Below are positions 26,913 to 39,480 of a stretch of 64,000 nt of DNA, piece by piece. The stretch covers positions 3,411,501-3,475,500 of the forward strand of contig JALIRH010000010.1 of assembly GCA_023055505.1 (NCBI GenBank), read 5' to 3'. The notes under the pieces were generated by a model. That model was not told where the DNA came from. It searched no databases and saw only the letters and a list, made by a program, of their open reading frames with translations. The stretch is from Callipepla californica brunnescens (Eukaryota; Chordata; Aves; Galliformes; Odontophoridae). Positions within the stretch are counted from its first letter, which is position 1. Each line of letters begins with the position of its first letter. The translations under genes were made by a program, and so were the position numbers.

Positions 26913-28230
26913 ATGCTTAGAAGCCAGAAAAAGGAAGATAAAATTGATCTGGAAATTCTTGAGGCATATTGTACTAACTTTTGAAATACTGAGCCATTCC
27001 ACTTACAGGTACGTTTCAGGATGTTTTTTTGATTGCTGTGTAAAGCTGTGTGGGCTGGTAATTAGCTCAGTAATGAAAAGTTAGCTAAGCAGATGAAATG
27101 CAGGTATTGATGTCTAGTTTGTTTTTATCTCTGGTGCTTGAGTGACCTTGGTTGCTATGTGCCCTAGTGAAAGCTGGCATTTTACAGTGTGCAATGTTCA
27201 AGCTGCAGAGAGCCTTTGATTCTAATGGTTTTCTTCAGTTAGAAAATCTTTTATTTCATAAAGGCGTCTTAAGAACAGATTTGGGTTAATTTGAGAAAGT
27301 CTGGTGCCCTTGTTGCAGGCACAGTGAGGTGTGGGGACACCTGGCTGGCACCACTGCTGGAGCATGGAACAGCCCTGTGTCACATCACCTTACATCAATT
27401 CAGGTGTGGGACCTGGGTTTACCTAAGGTTGTCACTGTGTAACCAGTGCTTGACTGTATCCTGATGAAATGAAAAAGAGCATTTACGCACATTCCTTGAG
27501 CAGGGGTCATCTCTGGGATGCAACGTCGGCTGTCATGTTTGTTGCTGTAACTAAAGGTTACACCTTTAAATTTTAGCACTTCCTAACAGGTTTGGGAATA
27601 TTTATGAAAATGCTGATTTTTAAAGCTAAAAATAGTGCAATGGCTTTGTAAATTCATTCTGACTGTCAGAAATGTTCATGTGATCCTGAAAGTGCTGCTA
27701 AAAATGTTCAGTTTTTAAATACGGTAATTGAAGACGTCTGTTGCGGGAGCAATGTATGAGACATTTCCTGCATTTGTAAGCAAGCATCCCTGTCACCCCC
27801 CAGTTTCCTCACAGCCGCCAGTTTGTGGGGCTGACCTCCTGCTGGCCCTCCTGGTGGGAGGTGTGGGCTGTGTGCCCTGACCCACAGGGTCTGCCTGCAC
27901 TCCCTTTGTGTCAGGGGTAGGTAGCTATCAGCTGGCCCCAGTCCTACATCAGCCTCATTTTTAACTTTGCCATTAAAATAAAATTTCAAATAAAATTGTT
28001 TTCCCTTGGGATGTGCCACACTTCGAGTGGGGACCATGTATCATTAATAGATCTTATTTATTTCCTTCAAGTGTATGGTTAGTGTTTAATGACTGCTTTA
28101 CGCTGCAAGAATACCCCGCACTCAGGATGTTCTATTGTTGTTTACACAGAGTTACTCTTTCCCCAAGCTTCCCATCTACTTCTGAGGTTTGTCTGGTCAT
28201 TGTTTAATAAGGAAAGAAATAAACGAGGAT

Positions 28231-28231
<1 letters not shown>

Positions 28232-28268
<37 letters not shown>
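28232..28268 (+). repeat. T37 homopolymer
   Basis: The longest homopolymer in the window. It could be the tail of a minus-strand retrocopy, but no such body is recognisable next to it. Confidence 0.95.
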
Positions 28269-28271
<3 letters not shown>

Positions 28272-29657
28272 ACATCCTTTTTCAGAAGTGATGTATCTGA
28301 AATTTTGTACTCCAAACCTGCTGCTTGCCCTGAGAAAAGCAGTGGGAGTGTATCAGGGAGAATCAAGGTGATGAATGGCCCTTCTGTGGCTACTGGCTGT
28401 TTTCAGAGCTCAGCTGTGTTGGGCTGGGCATTGAGGTGTACCCTTGGTTGCATATGCAAAATATTGCTGTAGGAGAACTGAAAGATAATGGAAAACTACA
28501 CTGTAACTAGCGTAGAGCTGGGAACAGCGGCTGTGCTGATATTTTAGAATGTGGAAGTGCACAGTTTCCCAGTTGCAGTGATAGCCAGAAAGTGAAGCAG
28601 TGGCTAGGCATAGTGCGGACTGGTGTCACTCAGCTCATTTTGTCCGTCCCTTCCTCTGAAAGCAGTACTTTATCATCTCTGTTTAAAAGCACCACTCTCC
28701 CTTTCTTGAAGCTGATGGGTTCCAATGAGTTATATAAATTGAACATTTTCAATAATGAAATAAATAAAATAAACGGGGGAGCACTTCTCATACAATCTGA
28801 CCTCAGTAAGACGTATGACTGATTCCAGCATATTTGCTATTCAGGCTGATATCTGCCATGCTGACTGTTAAATTGGAAACACAGTGCACGTCCACAGAGT
28901 AGAAGTTACTGGTGTGTGTGGTTGCTCTTACTTGCTGAGTGTACACGTTCACCTAATTCAAGAACTGTCGTGTAATGAATAGGAGACTTTTTCAAGCTAT
29001 ATAGTTGTTGGCTGAGAGCTATTATCTCATAGGATCCTGCTCTTCTGTTTCAGTTCTAATTTGAAAAGCGTGTTTTTTGCAGCACTAAGAAAAATTGCTT
29101 AATTAAAATTATACCTATGTAAATTAAAAAAAAATCAATTCCACTGTTATTAGATGCATCTGCCTTCTTGCCTATTGTTTTTACTGCAGTATTTTGCATT
29201 TATTCCTATTTCCTGGCTGAAAACTACACTCCTGTTATATTACAAAGCCAGCTGAATTGACTAAACTTTTGGGAGTCAGTGTCATTAATTCTGCTACTCC
29301 TGAAAAACTGACAACTGGTCTTTGTTAAACAATAAAGATTGAGAATTTGTGTGTATTGGATCATTGTCTTCTAACAGTGCCTCTACTTGTGCATCACTGG
29401 CTTGCTATCTTTCAGCCGTTTGGACAGGAGACAATCTGTTTAAATTAACTGTGACTCTAATGAAATGCTGAAGTATGAAAGGAATTTGTCCATTTGTAGT
29501 GATTACTATGTGACTGGAGCCCTAATGTCATTCTTAGAGAGCTCTGTAATGAGTCACTATTATGATTCATGTTTTGTCAATCATTCAAGACCTTAAATTT
29601 ATTTGGCTATGTTTACTGATTTTAGTATGCAATGATCTGTAATATGTGAGCACTTAC

Positions 29658-30172
29658 CTTCAAATCAAAGCAGGAAGCTGTAACACTGAACACTTTCCAC
29701 GATATTTCTGTAGTCTGTAAACACTGGGGTCCAGCTCAGGAGTGGATAACTTCTCTTGTAGGAGCATTTACCCTTGAGTAAATTTTTAAAAAGCTGTAGT
29801 AGAAGTTTATGGGCTCCAAACTCTGAATCTCTTGCTGAAGTTTTACCTTGGAGGTGTGGGGCTGTCAGGCACCTCATGAGTGTGGACCGTTTTTTCTGAC
29901 ACAAGAATGAACGTGCCCTGAAACATTCCTGACGTGCTTTTAAATCTGTCCTTGAAGATCTCTACTGGAGGTCTGATACCTCTATTATCTGTAAGAACTT
30001 TTTTCAGCTTCCCAGCATCTTTTTCTTCTGCTACCTTTTGCAGAAAAGAGAGCAGTTGCCATGTTTGGGTAAGAACCTTTTTGTTATCTGGCAGTGTCAC
30101 TGTGCACTTGCCAAAGTAGTGCTGTGTGACATTAGACTTGTTGATCAAAAATGGTCTCTTGTGACTTAAAAA
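29658..30172 (-). pseudogene. Decayed coding-like segment, unidentified
   Basis: On the minus strand an open frame from 30172 to 29846 has coding-like composition (for example TQTWQLLSFLQKVAEEKDAG), then meets TAA at 29843-29845. The coding-like character continues at once in a second frame over 29846-29739 (for example LQQEIQSLEPINFYYSFLK, stop at 29736-29738), and returns to the first frame over about 29767-29663 (for example STPELDPSVYRLQKYRGK). That pattern is what two compensating frameshifts in a once-coding region would leave. The left edge is a splice-like TTTACAG|T at 30172, and the right edge is AAG|GTAAGTG at 29658, read on the minus strand. I do not recognise the protein family. 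It is unrelated to PARD3B and lies inside its largest intron. It could be a retrocopy, a broken exon of a nested gene, or chance. Confidence 0.3.
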
Positions 30173-32575
30173 CTGTAAATCAGTCAACAGAAACATGAGA
30201 TGAGATCATGTTCTGCTATCTATATTTGTCAATACTGTGAAATCTGTTACCCAAAGAAGAGGAGAAGGAGGACAAGTATGGCTGTAACCTCACTACAGCA
30301 AAAAATAACAGTAACCCCAAAGCCAAAAGATAGAAAAGTAACGTAGCATACACAGACTAGAACAGACTGCAAGCAAAGCTTTAAATAGCAAAACTGTTTG
30401 GAGCTGTGAGCAGCAAGTTCTTGGTCATGCTCTGAGCAGGGCTGTGTTGCAGCCAATGTCTGGAAGAAAAAAGGGGCAGGTTAATTCACCATCCAAAAAT
30501 CTGCTTATGTTTGGCTACTTTCAGCCTTCTAAATTGAAGACCCTTTTGTTGCACCAGTGTTTCTTCTGGTTGGCTAAAAAAGGTTAGCTTTGGGAACTCT
30601 CTGGTTAATGAGAGTTGTCTCCTTCTGACATCTGTTGCTACCAAGGCTCTATCTTTTTTCAAAATGAAGTCAGCACATGAAAGCTGTGTGTCAGATTTCT
30701 GTTGCTATCTTGCTGCTTGAGATTGAGTTCCTGATTTATGGGGTTAGTGAGGAATATGCTTTATACAACAAAAATTGCGCATTGACACATGGTTCCACTG
30801 TAAAGAGGGATTGGAAGAGATAGCATAGACTCAGTACACATTTCTTCAAATAGTTCTTTCATTAGTGACAGACGTTGCTTTTAGTGAGCTGTATCGGCTT
30901 TGCAGTGGAAGCCAAATCTGTTGGCTTGTGCTCTGATTAACATGCAAAAAAGAAATGCTGTCAGTTCATAATAGGTTCAAAAACTCTGGTGGTGTGTGAT
31001 CAAAAGGGGGGGAGAAGGAAGGTTTAACTGAGTGGATCCAGCTTGATTTATATTCCAAAAGTTTGCTTAGAAGACTAATAGTGTGTTGTTTCTTTTCTAA
31101 AGCATAAAGCAGCACCCTCATCCCTTCAGCTCTCGTGCTGCTTATTGAGCTGAAAATAAGTTCCTCAGTTCTTTAGGGGGACTGAAAACAGCAAACCTAG
31201 AAAGTAATCTTTATGGGTAAAGCCATTTTTTGAGAAAAATTGGGTGTTTTAACATACACTGTGAAACTTCTGTTGAAAATTAAATTACCTATCTAGTTGA
31301 TTGTGTTCTTTGGAATTAATTTATAACATTGCTACTCTTTGCCTTGAGACAACTTGATATGGCAAGTATATACAGTGAAAACCTGTACTGCAGCAACAAA
31401 AAAAATGATGATTAATTTTTGGCTTTATCTAGTTAAGATCAAGCTTTGAATTGAATTCCCTTAGTGTGTTGACAGCTGAAGATTTATGTCTTCCAGCTAT
31501 ATTCCTTTGCAGAGTTGGCAGAAGTGACCTCTCTAAAGAAGGTCTTTGTTACAGATTTTGCTCTGTTTACATTATTGCCATGAAGGCTATGATGAAATGC
31601 AGTACATTAAAGCTAATATATCACCTGCTGACAGTGGTCTTATCTCATTTGTACCTCTTTCCCTTTCCCACCATGGAAAAAAATGCAAACATAAAGAATC
31701 TAAGGATCAGGAAAAGAACATTAATAGTTTTGAAGAGTGTTAGACTTAATGTTAGGTCCCTCTGTGCACTGTATTTTTATGTCTGGCTAAATTATTTCTT
31801 AATTTTTTCTGTGAAGTGAATCTGGAAATGTCTTTACCGTGGTAATGCTTCAGTGGAATGCAGAGTGATTTGAGGCTTAGGGAATCTATCATGAGCAGGG
31901 AGGTGGCTTAGACATGAAAAGAGTTCAAGGTAGATTGGCAGTGAGGAAGCAGTACTGGGAGCAGCTCAACCTTTGTGAAACTTGTGATGTCCCCAACTCT
32001 TCAGCTTGAATTATTCCCTGTCCTGTGGACCTTTGGGCTCTCCACAGCTCTTTCAGTCTGTCCTCCCCTCTCTGCACTGGCTATGGTATCATAAAGTGAG
32101 AAGTATGGAGCAGCTTTTTAAAGAAAGGTGCCCAAGCATACCATACCCTGCCCTGTCCAGGTGGATAGATTGTTCCATCACTCTGTCTGTTTGTAGTGGA
32201 TTGAGAGATTCTGAATCTCCCATTAGGCTGTATGAAGACAGAAGAAGGGAGGAAATCTACTGATTATACTGGGCCTTGACAGAAGATCTTATTCCTCTCT
32301 TCCCCCACATAGTGGGATGGGCCTTCAAGAATATTTAAATCCATGTGTCAGTGAAAGTTTGGTGGGATGCTGGAGTGAGCAAGGGAACTGTTTCTCCGAG
32401 TGTTATCTGTATGCTCCATAAATAATGGGCCTTTCAGTCCTCACCCTTAGTGAGGTAAATAAATAGTGGCTTGCTTTCTCTTTCAAGTACTGACTCAGAA
32501 GTATAAACACAGGCGGTCTTTTACATGCATATACACGTATCTAGTTTCAAAATGTGCTTTGGAATCTCTCAACAG

Positions 32576-32667
32576 GGTGCATCCCAGGTATCCTTTGAGG
32601 ATGGGGAGATGAACCTCACTGGACCTACAGAGCTGCTGTCATCTCAGAGGGTCCGTCTTCCTGTAAG
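32576..32667 (+). CDS. PARD3B: PARD3B exon B: variable linker before PDZ1
   Basis: The acceptor is CTCTCAACAG|GG and the donor AAG|GTAGGA. The 92-nt exon begins in phase 0, encodes 30 codons (GASQVSFEDGEM, then NLTGPTELLSSQRVRLPV) and ends with AG, which joins T of exon C to make Ser. The LTGPTELLSSQR stretch aligns with human LNGVQTELLTSPR as I recall it, which supports orthology although the rest is poorly conserved. No domain is predicted by eye. It is acidic to polar and probably disordered. It is isolated by a 27.8 kb intron upstream and a 6.7 kb intron downstream. A CR1 fragment starts only about 100 bp after the donor. This is the least conserved exon here, hence the slightly lower confidence. 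Confidence 0.87.
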
Positions 32668-32767
32668 GTAGGAACACCTGCAGTGCTGACATGAGCATGC
32701 TTTATCTATGTGCAAGACAAGACTGACTTCTCATTCTAATTACACTTGCATTGTACTCGTATTTAAG

Positions 32768-33008
32768 GGAAGGCTTTGGGGTTACCTGATTGCAGCCTTC
32801 CAGTATTTCAAGGGAGCTTGTAAGCAGGAAGAGGAATTATTTTTCACATGGTCTGATAGTGGTAGGACGAGGGGGAATGGCTTTAAACTAAAAGAGGGGA
32901 AATGTAGGTTAGATGTTAAGGAACGTATTTTTTACTCAGGGGGTGGTGAGGCACTGGAAAAGGTTGCCAGAGATGCTGTGGATGCCCTTCGCCTGGAGGC
33001 ATTTTGAG
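32768..33008 (+). mobile_element. CR1 LINE fragment
   Basis: It matches the CR1 3' region: TGATTGCAGCCTTCCAGTAT, GGTCTGATAGTGGTAGGACG, GGGGGAATGGCTTTAAACTA, and GGTGGTGAGGCACTGGAAAA up to CTGTGGATGCCC. It is in the same subfamily style as the 22.0 kb copy and is truncated before the 3' tail. It lies about 100 bp past the exon B donor. Confidence 0.92.
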
Positions 33009-36000
33009 CTGTACCAAAATATACCTTGCTGTGCATCCTATGGGCCTGAGAGGAGGGCATTCAGATTTTTCAGAACACTGCTTTGCCTGCTGACGTGAAG
33101 GGTCATAGTAAGATTTTTTTCAGACAAAGATTTGTGAAATATGTTCAATTTTTTGTAAGATATCCAAACTTCTAGAAACAGTGAGCTTAGGATTTCAGAG
33201 AATATTATTTTGTTTAAAAAAAAACAAAAAAACAACTTGTCATTTCTCTGAAATTTACTGGAATTTCAAATGTTAAAGAATATAAATTTTAAAGCAGTAA
33301 TTTTGTTTCTGTATAGCTTTATCCTCAAAGAAGTGAAGAGTTATTTTTTAAAGCTGTTTTTAAAGAAGTATTTTATTTAGTAGTAATTGTATTATAAAGA
33401 GAAAATAATGAAACATTCACTAGAGGCTATCTATTTATCTTACAAGTATCTTAATTTGACTGAATTTACCTAATTATCTGTTTTAGTAGCTCTTATTAAT
33501 AAAATAATAACAATTTATTTCCACAAATAAATGTCTAACATCTTAATATCTAATTTGGTTCTTTTTACATTGTTCTTTCTGGAAAAAAATAATAATTGTA
33601 ATTTGTGGAGAGGTCTCTCTTGTTATGTTTTGAAGGTTTTAGGGCCATGAGGGATTACCAAGTCATGATACAGTAAACCTTTATTTAAATAAGTTGTGTT
33701 ATGTTTAATGATGTTAATGAAACTAATATTTCAGCCTGAGGGCTGCTCCCTGCTATAGAAGAAAACCATTATTGTCTCCACTGCTTTCACCAGAAAGTAT
33801 TCCTTCCTGTCATGGAGTTTGTTCATTGTGACCTATAGCACTTCAATAAAACAGCAGCTAGTAAACTAAGAAAATTATCTGAGACTTCTCATCAGAGCAA
33901 CACTGTGAGGTCAGCGTCCCTTTTCTAACTGTAGCTAATAATGGGTATTTCAGAGGGAAGGAAAATAACATCACAATTAATATTGTATGGTGTTGAAACA
34001 CAGTCAGTTGAAATGAAAGGCTTCAGATTGGATTGTTTTATAATTCTCACTCAAGTAGGAAAACGGTTCCATTTGAAGAAAATTAGTTAATTGCTTTAGG
34101 TAGGTAAAATTAGAAAGTTGCACACAGGGTGAATGAAATGAGTGGCAGTGTGGAGAACTTCTACTTCCTCTATGTAAAAGCTAATAGGAAGAGAGTTGCT
34201 TAGCCTGAATTCTCTCAAAAACTTTTCACTGTGGAACTACTGGGAAATCTTTCAGGGCTTTATACCGCAGTCTTAAAAAATTTCATTTCACCTTCTAAAA
34301 GCTGAACTTCACTGAAGGAGAGACTTGAAACATCATGCCATTGGCAATTTTTACTGGAATATATAAAGACACAAGTAATACAATCCTTGTGTAATTTCTG
34401 ATGGTGGTTATTTTATTTTGTATTTGTCAGTAAAGATAATGCTCAGAATAAGATTAGCTAAGCTAATACAATCAGTGCATAAAATATGCTATTTTTCCTT
34501 GTTTTCCATCATGTTCTGAACTAGGGCTGAAAAATATTTAAAGTAACAGTACTCTAAAGATATCACAGAGAAATGTGTTGCAGCTCATAGCATTCAGTCC
34601 TATAGCACATTGCATAGAAATACTGTTTTGGAAACCTTAATTCTCTTTTCTTAATAAAAATGACTGTGTTAAGAAACAGGAAACATGAATCTGCTTGGAA
34701 GTGAGTGTTTAGCTTAATAGTAGTGGATTAGCTGCAACTCTGAGAGTAATGAATGAATTGATAATTCATTATGTGTTTTCATTATGTTCTATTTTACTGT
34801 CTTGACACTTTTCAGCAGAGGTCAGGGTTAGTTCCTTGGCTTAAGCTGTGTAGATACATAAAGTGCAACAGCAGTGTTTTTTCCTTCTCTATATTTTCCT
34901 TTTTTTTTTTGTAACTACTTTCTGTGTTGCAGTAATCTAACAACACAGAAGTGCAACAACTTGTTTTTCTTTTTTCATTAAAAAAAAAAAAGAGAGAGAA
35001 AAACCTGGTGCCTGCAGGCTGTCTGGTTTGTCTCTAAAGTTTTAGGCAGCTAATCTTGTGTGAATTAACACATTTTAGATATGAAATGATGATTGGTTGT
35101 CACTTCAAACCTGAAACTGGAAGATTACAACATTACTTCTTAGCAAAAAGTTAAAATATTTACTAATTTGTTTATTTCTGTGTAGAATGGAGCAGCTGAA
35201 ATGTGCCTCACTTAGAGGCAATTGGGCAACTTCCTGGGCTGAGCTGGGAAAGCTCCTTCCTCACCCTGCACGTTCAGTGGCTTTCTTCTCTCTTTGCAAA
35301 GTGCTTTCCACCAGCACAAGGATATTGCTCAGATTTTCCTCTACCCTTGAGTGATTTTACACAAGTATCTCCAGCTCCAGTTTCTTCTTTACCATTTCCA
35401 AGTAATTTTCATCAGAACTTCTAGCATCTGGTTTAAATAAGGGAAGGAAAAATGAAAGACGATATGAGAAATTCAGTGTTACATTCAAAGCTTGCTTCTT
35501 TGTCACCCTGAGTCTGTGTTGAATAGTTTGATGCAGATGATGATGAAAATGGCAGAAGAATAAGTCATTGGAATGGTAGCTAATTGTGACTTGCACATGA
35601 TGACCAGTTTTTCCCCATGTTTAAATAACTTCTTTCCAAGGTGCTCCCTTCTGTGTGTTGCAGCACAGTCTATTGTAGGCTGTATCTACTGCATTCTCCA
35701 AGAGAAATCCTACCAAGATCTTCTCAGCATTTGTAATTTGGGAAGGTTGAAGCGAGCAAATTCCTGACTCAAAATTTTTTATCTATGAAGCAAGGTCCCT
35801 TTTAAGCACCTGCACTTTTGGTGGTTGAGATACATTCTTCACTGTTACTGGATAGTTTGTAGAGGAGCCTTCAGCTAACAAAGCCTTCCCCATTGTGTAT
35901 GACAAATTGAAAACACCTAGTGCAATGTTCAGGAGAGAGCTGTAATATTTGACAGCAAGGTCACTATGAATGTGAAGACCAGACTGATTGGCCACTGAAT

Positions 36001-37077
36001 TTACAGCACATTTTGCTTTCCATGTTCAAAATGGACTGTGGTGCATGCTCACTGCACCCATGCATGTGCATATACATCCTCTCTATCTTCTCAAACTGTG
36101 CTCATCAACATTTTTAATTACATGCATGGCAAATCTTCCTGCCAAATGTGATAGACTGTAAAGAATCTGGCAGAAATCAATAAACATCAAGCACTGGAGA
36201 GTTTACACAGTAAACAGTGGTGGCTTCTTTAGGCTTAAAATCAATATGCAGCACTGACTGTGGCCTTGGACTCAGCCTGAAGCACTGCTGGGCAGGGGCA
36301 GTCTCCTTGCTGAGACCAGAGGCAGGGACGGTATACCAGCATGCACTTGCAGAAGCTGCAGTATTTTCTGGAGCAGTATCTCTGCTCCCTGGGAACGTGC
36401 AGAAGATGCCACACTGTGTGCCTCACTAACCTGTGAGCTGGTGCTACCAGCCTCATCTCGAGGCAGCAATTGGGCTCTAGCACTCTGGCTTCTGTTAGGT
36501 CACAGCTACATTTTCATTTATTGTAGAATGCATTTGGGATGGATAGGGGAGATCTGAAATAGGAGTCGATCACAAGAATGTTACTAACTTCCGGGAGTTA
36601 TGTTTTCCTTTTCTGGGGATTAGATTTTTTTTTTAAATGTATTGAATATTGCAGTAAATCCATAATTTACCCTCTGTTATCAATATTGCAGCTGCTAGCC
36701 AAAACCAGATGCCATTCTGTGTTCTCTTTTACCACTTGCTTTCAGTTTTTCTGCCTGACTCTGTTGAACTCAGAGACACATCACCTTGGGGTTCAGGTCC
36801 TTCATGCCTGTGGAGTTTAGGAATTGGTACCCTTAGGCTTAAAGCTTATTTTTCCTAGCATTTCATGAACCCCTCCTTTCATTCCCCAGTTCTTTTGCTA
36901 GTGTACTTTAAACTGTAAGCCAGCATGGTAGTCAGTGTGCTGCTGGAATTAAGCTGTTTTCATGGGCAGATGAAATCAGCCAGAACATGGTCAGCAGGAG
37001 AGGATGAGGGCTGATTTTTTCCATGTCTTTAATCTTTGAAGTTCTGAACCAAGAAAGCCCAATCCAAATATCCTGCT

Positions 37078-37136
37078 TTATTTTTATTTATATTTTTATT
37101 TTTATTTTTATTTTATTTATTATTATTATTTTTTTT
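37078..37136 (+). repeat. T/A-rich low-complexity tract
   Basis: TTTTTA, TTTAT and TTA units are mixed over about 60 bp. Confidence 0.9.
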
Positions 37137-39393
37137 AACTCTCTGGCCTTTGAAGGTGTAATATGAAAAGTATGTCCTCAAAGATCTATTCATCTTGTTG
37201 TAAAGTTTTGTTTTCAGGTGTAAATAGCAATTGCACTTGGAAATGGAAAGTATTTTAGAGTCTTTTTTTTTCTTTTTTTTTGTTACTTTAAAAACAAGAA
37301 GCACCTCTTATGTATTTGCGTGTAGTGTGCTTTGATTCTGGATATTTAGCACTTTAGTGCGTAACTTCAAGGATGTGTCACTGTTTTTAAAAGTCACACA
37401 CGATCTACCTGCAGGCTACTTGTTTTCAAAAGGAAACCTATTCTTCATTCTGAATAGATTTTGTTAGATTTAAAAATAAACTTGTATGTTGTCTTTGGCT
37501 TTGAGCTGTCTTCTAACTGTAAGTGCACTGATGTGAGATGACAGGTAACCTGTCTGTCATGATTGCCCTCAAAAAATTCCTGCTCTATTTTACCACTGCT
37601 TGGAAAGACGACTGCCCAGGAGTCCTTGAGCAACACAGGGTCATCTGAGGACAGCTATAATTTATTTAAAATCTTCCCAGTACAAATGAAAAGTCATTTA
37701 CCTACTGTTGATTATTTTCTGGGCTCAGAGGACTTGCTACTTAATTCTCTTGGGTGTTGTGATTGTTGTGATTCTGTGAAAGTTTAAAGATAACATAGGT
37801 AGCATTTTAATGGTATATATTTATTTGCACTATATGCACATACAATGTTAAGAGAGTTGGTGGAAGTAGAAGATTAAACAGGAAGAACAGTTTACTTCCT
37901 GTGTGTTTGGTTTTGGGAAGCATCCTGAGCAGACTCTAGTTTGTGTGAGCAGTAACACTAGAAAATAAAAATATTTAGTGAAACCAAACCAAACCAAAAG
38001 AACCTCACAGGAAGTTTTAGTCCCTGCTTCTTTCATGAGGAAAAGGGAATATGGGAAGGAAAAAATTCTCAGGTAGCAATACATGCTGATAATGTCTGTG
38101 CTATAGTAACGTGATAGTCTCTTATTTTGGGATCAGTGGTGGATTGTTGTTCAGGATGAGTACATTTCATTTTTACAAAGTGCAGATTCATTCCAGGCGG
38201 CCTTCTTGGGAGGAAAAAGTTGTAGTAAAAAAAAAAAAAAACCCACAAAGCTCTATAAGCTTATTTTCTCTTTTCATATTTAGCTGAGCAAGAAAAGAAT
38301 TATTGTACCAAGGGCAAGTTGCTTGTCATTAGTCATCATACAACTGGAAAAAGGCTTTTAAAATAAAAATATTGTGCTATTTGAAAGCAGAGGCAGAATT
38401 TGTATAAGATTGCATGCAGATATAAATAGAGCTTTTTCTAGCTTGACTGGATCAGGATATTCCTACTGTGATGGGAAATACACACTAGCTCTCCTCTAAT
38501 TCTGACTGTCAGCATTGTTCAGTGTGATTCAGGGGGAGGGAGGTGTTTCAGAAAATGTAGACTAACACAGAAGGTAGGAATTGTACACTGGAATGTAGTA
38601 TTTGCCCTCTTCTGATCTTTTTGGATGTTTTCTTCCTTCATTTTCAAATTATGAATGCCCAGAATAGAACTAAGATCACTGCAAGGCCAGCAGGATAAAA
38701 TACTCAATAGGAAAAGAAACAGCATCTAGCCATGAACTGCTAAAAAAAATAATAAAATATAATTATATTGTCAGAGATATTACAGAGGTTATTGATAATG
38801 GTGCTTGAAGAAGGAAACTTTCTGAAAAAATAAGCTGAGTTGCAATTCTGATTACAGTTTGGACTTTTTTTTTTGTCAGTGAAGATGTATGCAATGGAAG
38901 GCGGAAAACAAAGTACTTGTAATTCAATTAACTGGCTTATTTGTTTGATGTCTTTAAAGTGTGTTTTTCCTGTTTATAATGTGTCCACATGGAGAAACTG
39001 ACCGAAGAGGCTCAAAAGAAACATAAGTTTAAAAAGTTGCTTTTCTCTAGAACATGTAGAACAACATTTAGTTTTAAAAAGACTGAAGATTCTTCAGACT
39101 TCAAAGTTTTTTCTTACATATTCTAGTGAATTTACTAAGGATTTGCTGAAGAAGATGACAAATGTTTGATATCGTTTCCTATCGCGATAGTCTCTCCTAA
39201 ACTAAAGAAAAATTACAGAAATTGTTAGCCATTTTGAACATCATCAGATTTTCTCTGTACTAGTAAGTTCTGAGCCTAATATAGTTTTCTGTACTTTCAC
39301 CTATGTGATAAAATCATTTGTTTCTAGGGTAGAATATGTTAGAAAATTCTGGGAAGAAGTAAATGAGAAGTGTTTCTTTGTGCACTTTTTTAG

Positions 39394-39480
39394 TGAAATG
39401 ACCAAAACAGTGGAAATCTCTGGGGAAGGTGGACCCTTGGGAATACATGTAGTACCCTTTTTTTCATCTTTGAGTGGAAG
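39394..39480 (+). CDS. PARD3B: PARD3B exon C: start of PDZ1
   Basis: The acceptor is CACTTTTTTAG|T and the donor GGAAG|GTAAGA. The exon is 87 nt: T completes a Ser codon, 28 codons follow (EMTKTVEISGEGGPLGIHVV, then PFFSSLSG), and AG begins an Arg codon finished in exon D. It encodes the first beta strand, the carboxylate-binding loop (GPLGIH, the equivalent of the GLGF loop) and the second strand of PDZ1. Sequence through this segment is nearly identical to the human protein as remembered. The exon is phase-symmetric, so skipping would keep the frame while destroying the peptide-binding loop of PDZ1. Confidence 0.96.

Larger units (their letters stand above)
4819..32575 (+). other. PARD3B: 27.8 kb intron between exons A and B
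   Basis: The donor is GTAAGT and the acceptor AACAG. It holds CR1 fragments near 12.3, 13.6 and 21.5-22.0 kb, several long T runs, short microsatellites, a homeodomain-type P2 palindrome at 22364, a 12-bp hairpin at 10988, and the minus-strand coding-like segment at 29658-30172. GC-richer islands at about 14240-14560 and 27780-27900 have no recognisable content. The remainder is AT-rich with no supported gene. Confidence 0.9.
32668..39393 (+). other. PARD3B: 6.7 kb intron between exons B and C
   Basis: It has a CR1 fragment directly after exon B (32768-33008) and T/A-rich low-complexity sequence at 37078-37136. The rest is AT-rich intron without supported features, apart from short A and T runs and three AAACC units at 37981-37995. 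Confidence 0.92.

Noticed and set aside
31451..31819. Overlapping + strand open frames of 122 and 65 codons
   Set aside because: The 65-codon frame has somewhat coding-like composition near its end (HHGKKCKHKESKDQEKN), but there is no family I recognise, no splice site in phase with PARD3B, and no frame continuity.
37738..37784. TTGTGATTGTTGTGATTCTGTG resembling a CR1 tail, split here as a GTGATT-rich stretch
   Set aside because: Only the tail-like words match. No CR1 body lies upstream.
39179..39190. Perfect 12-bp palindrome CTATCGCGATAG
   Set aside because: Short palindromes of this size are expected by chance over 64 kb. No nearby structure gives it meaning.
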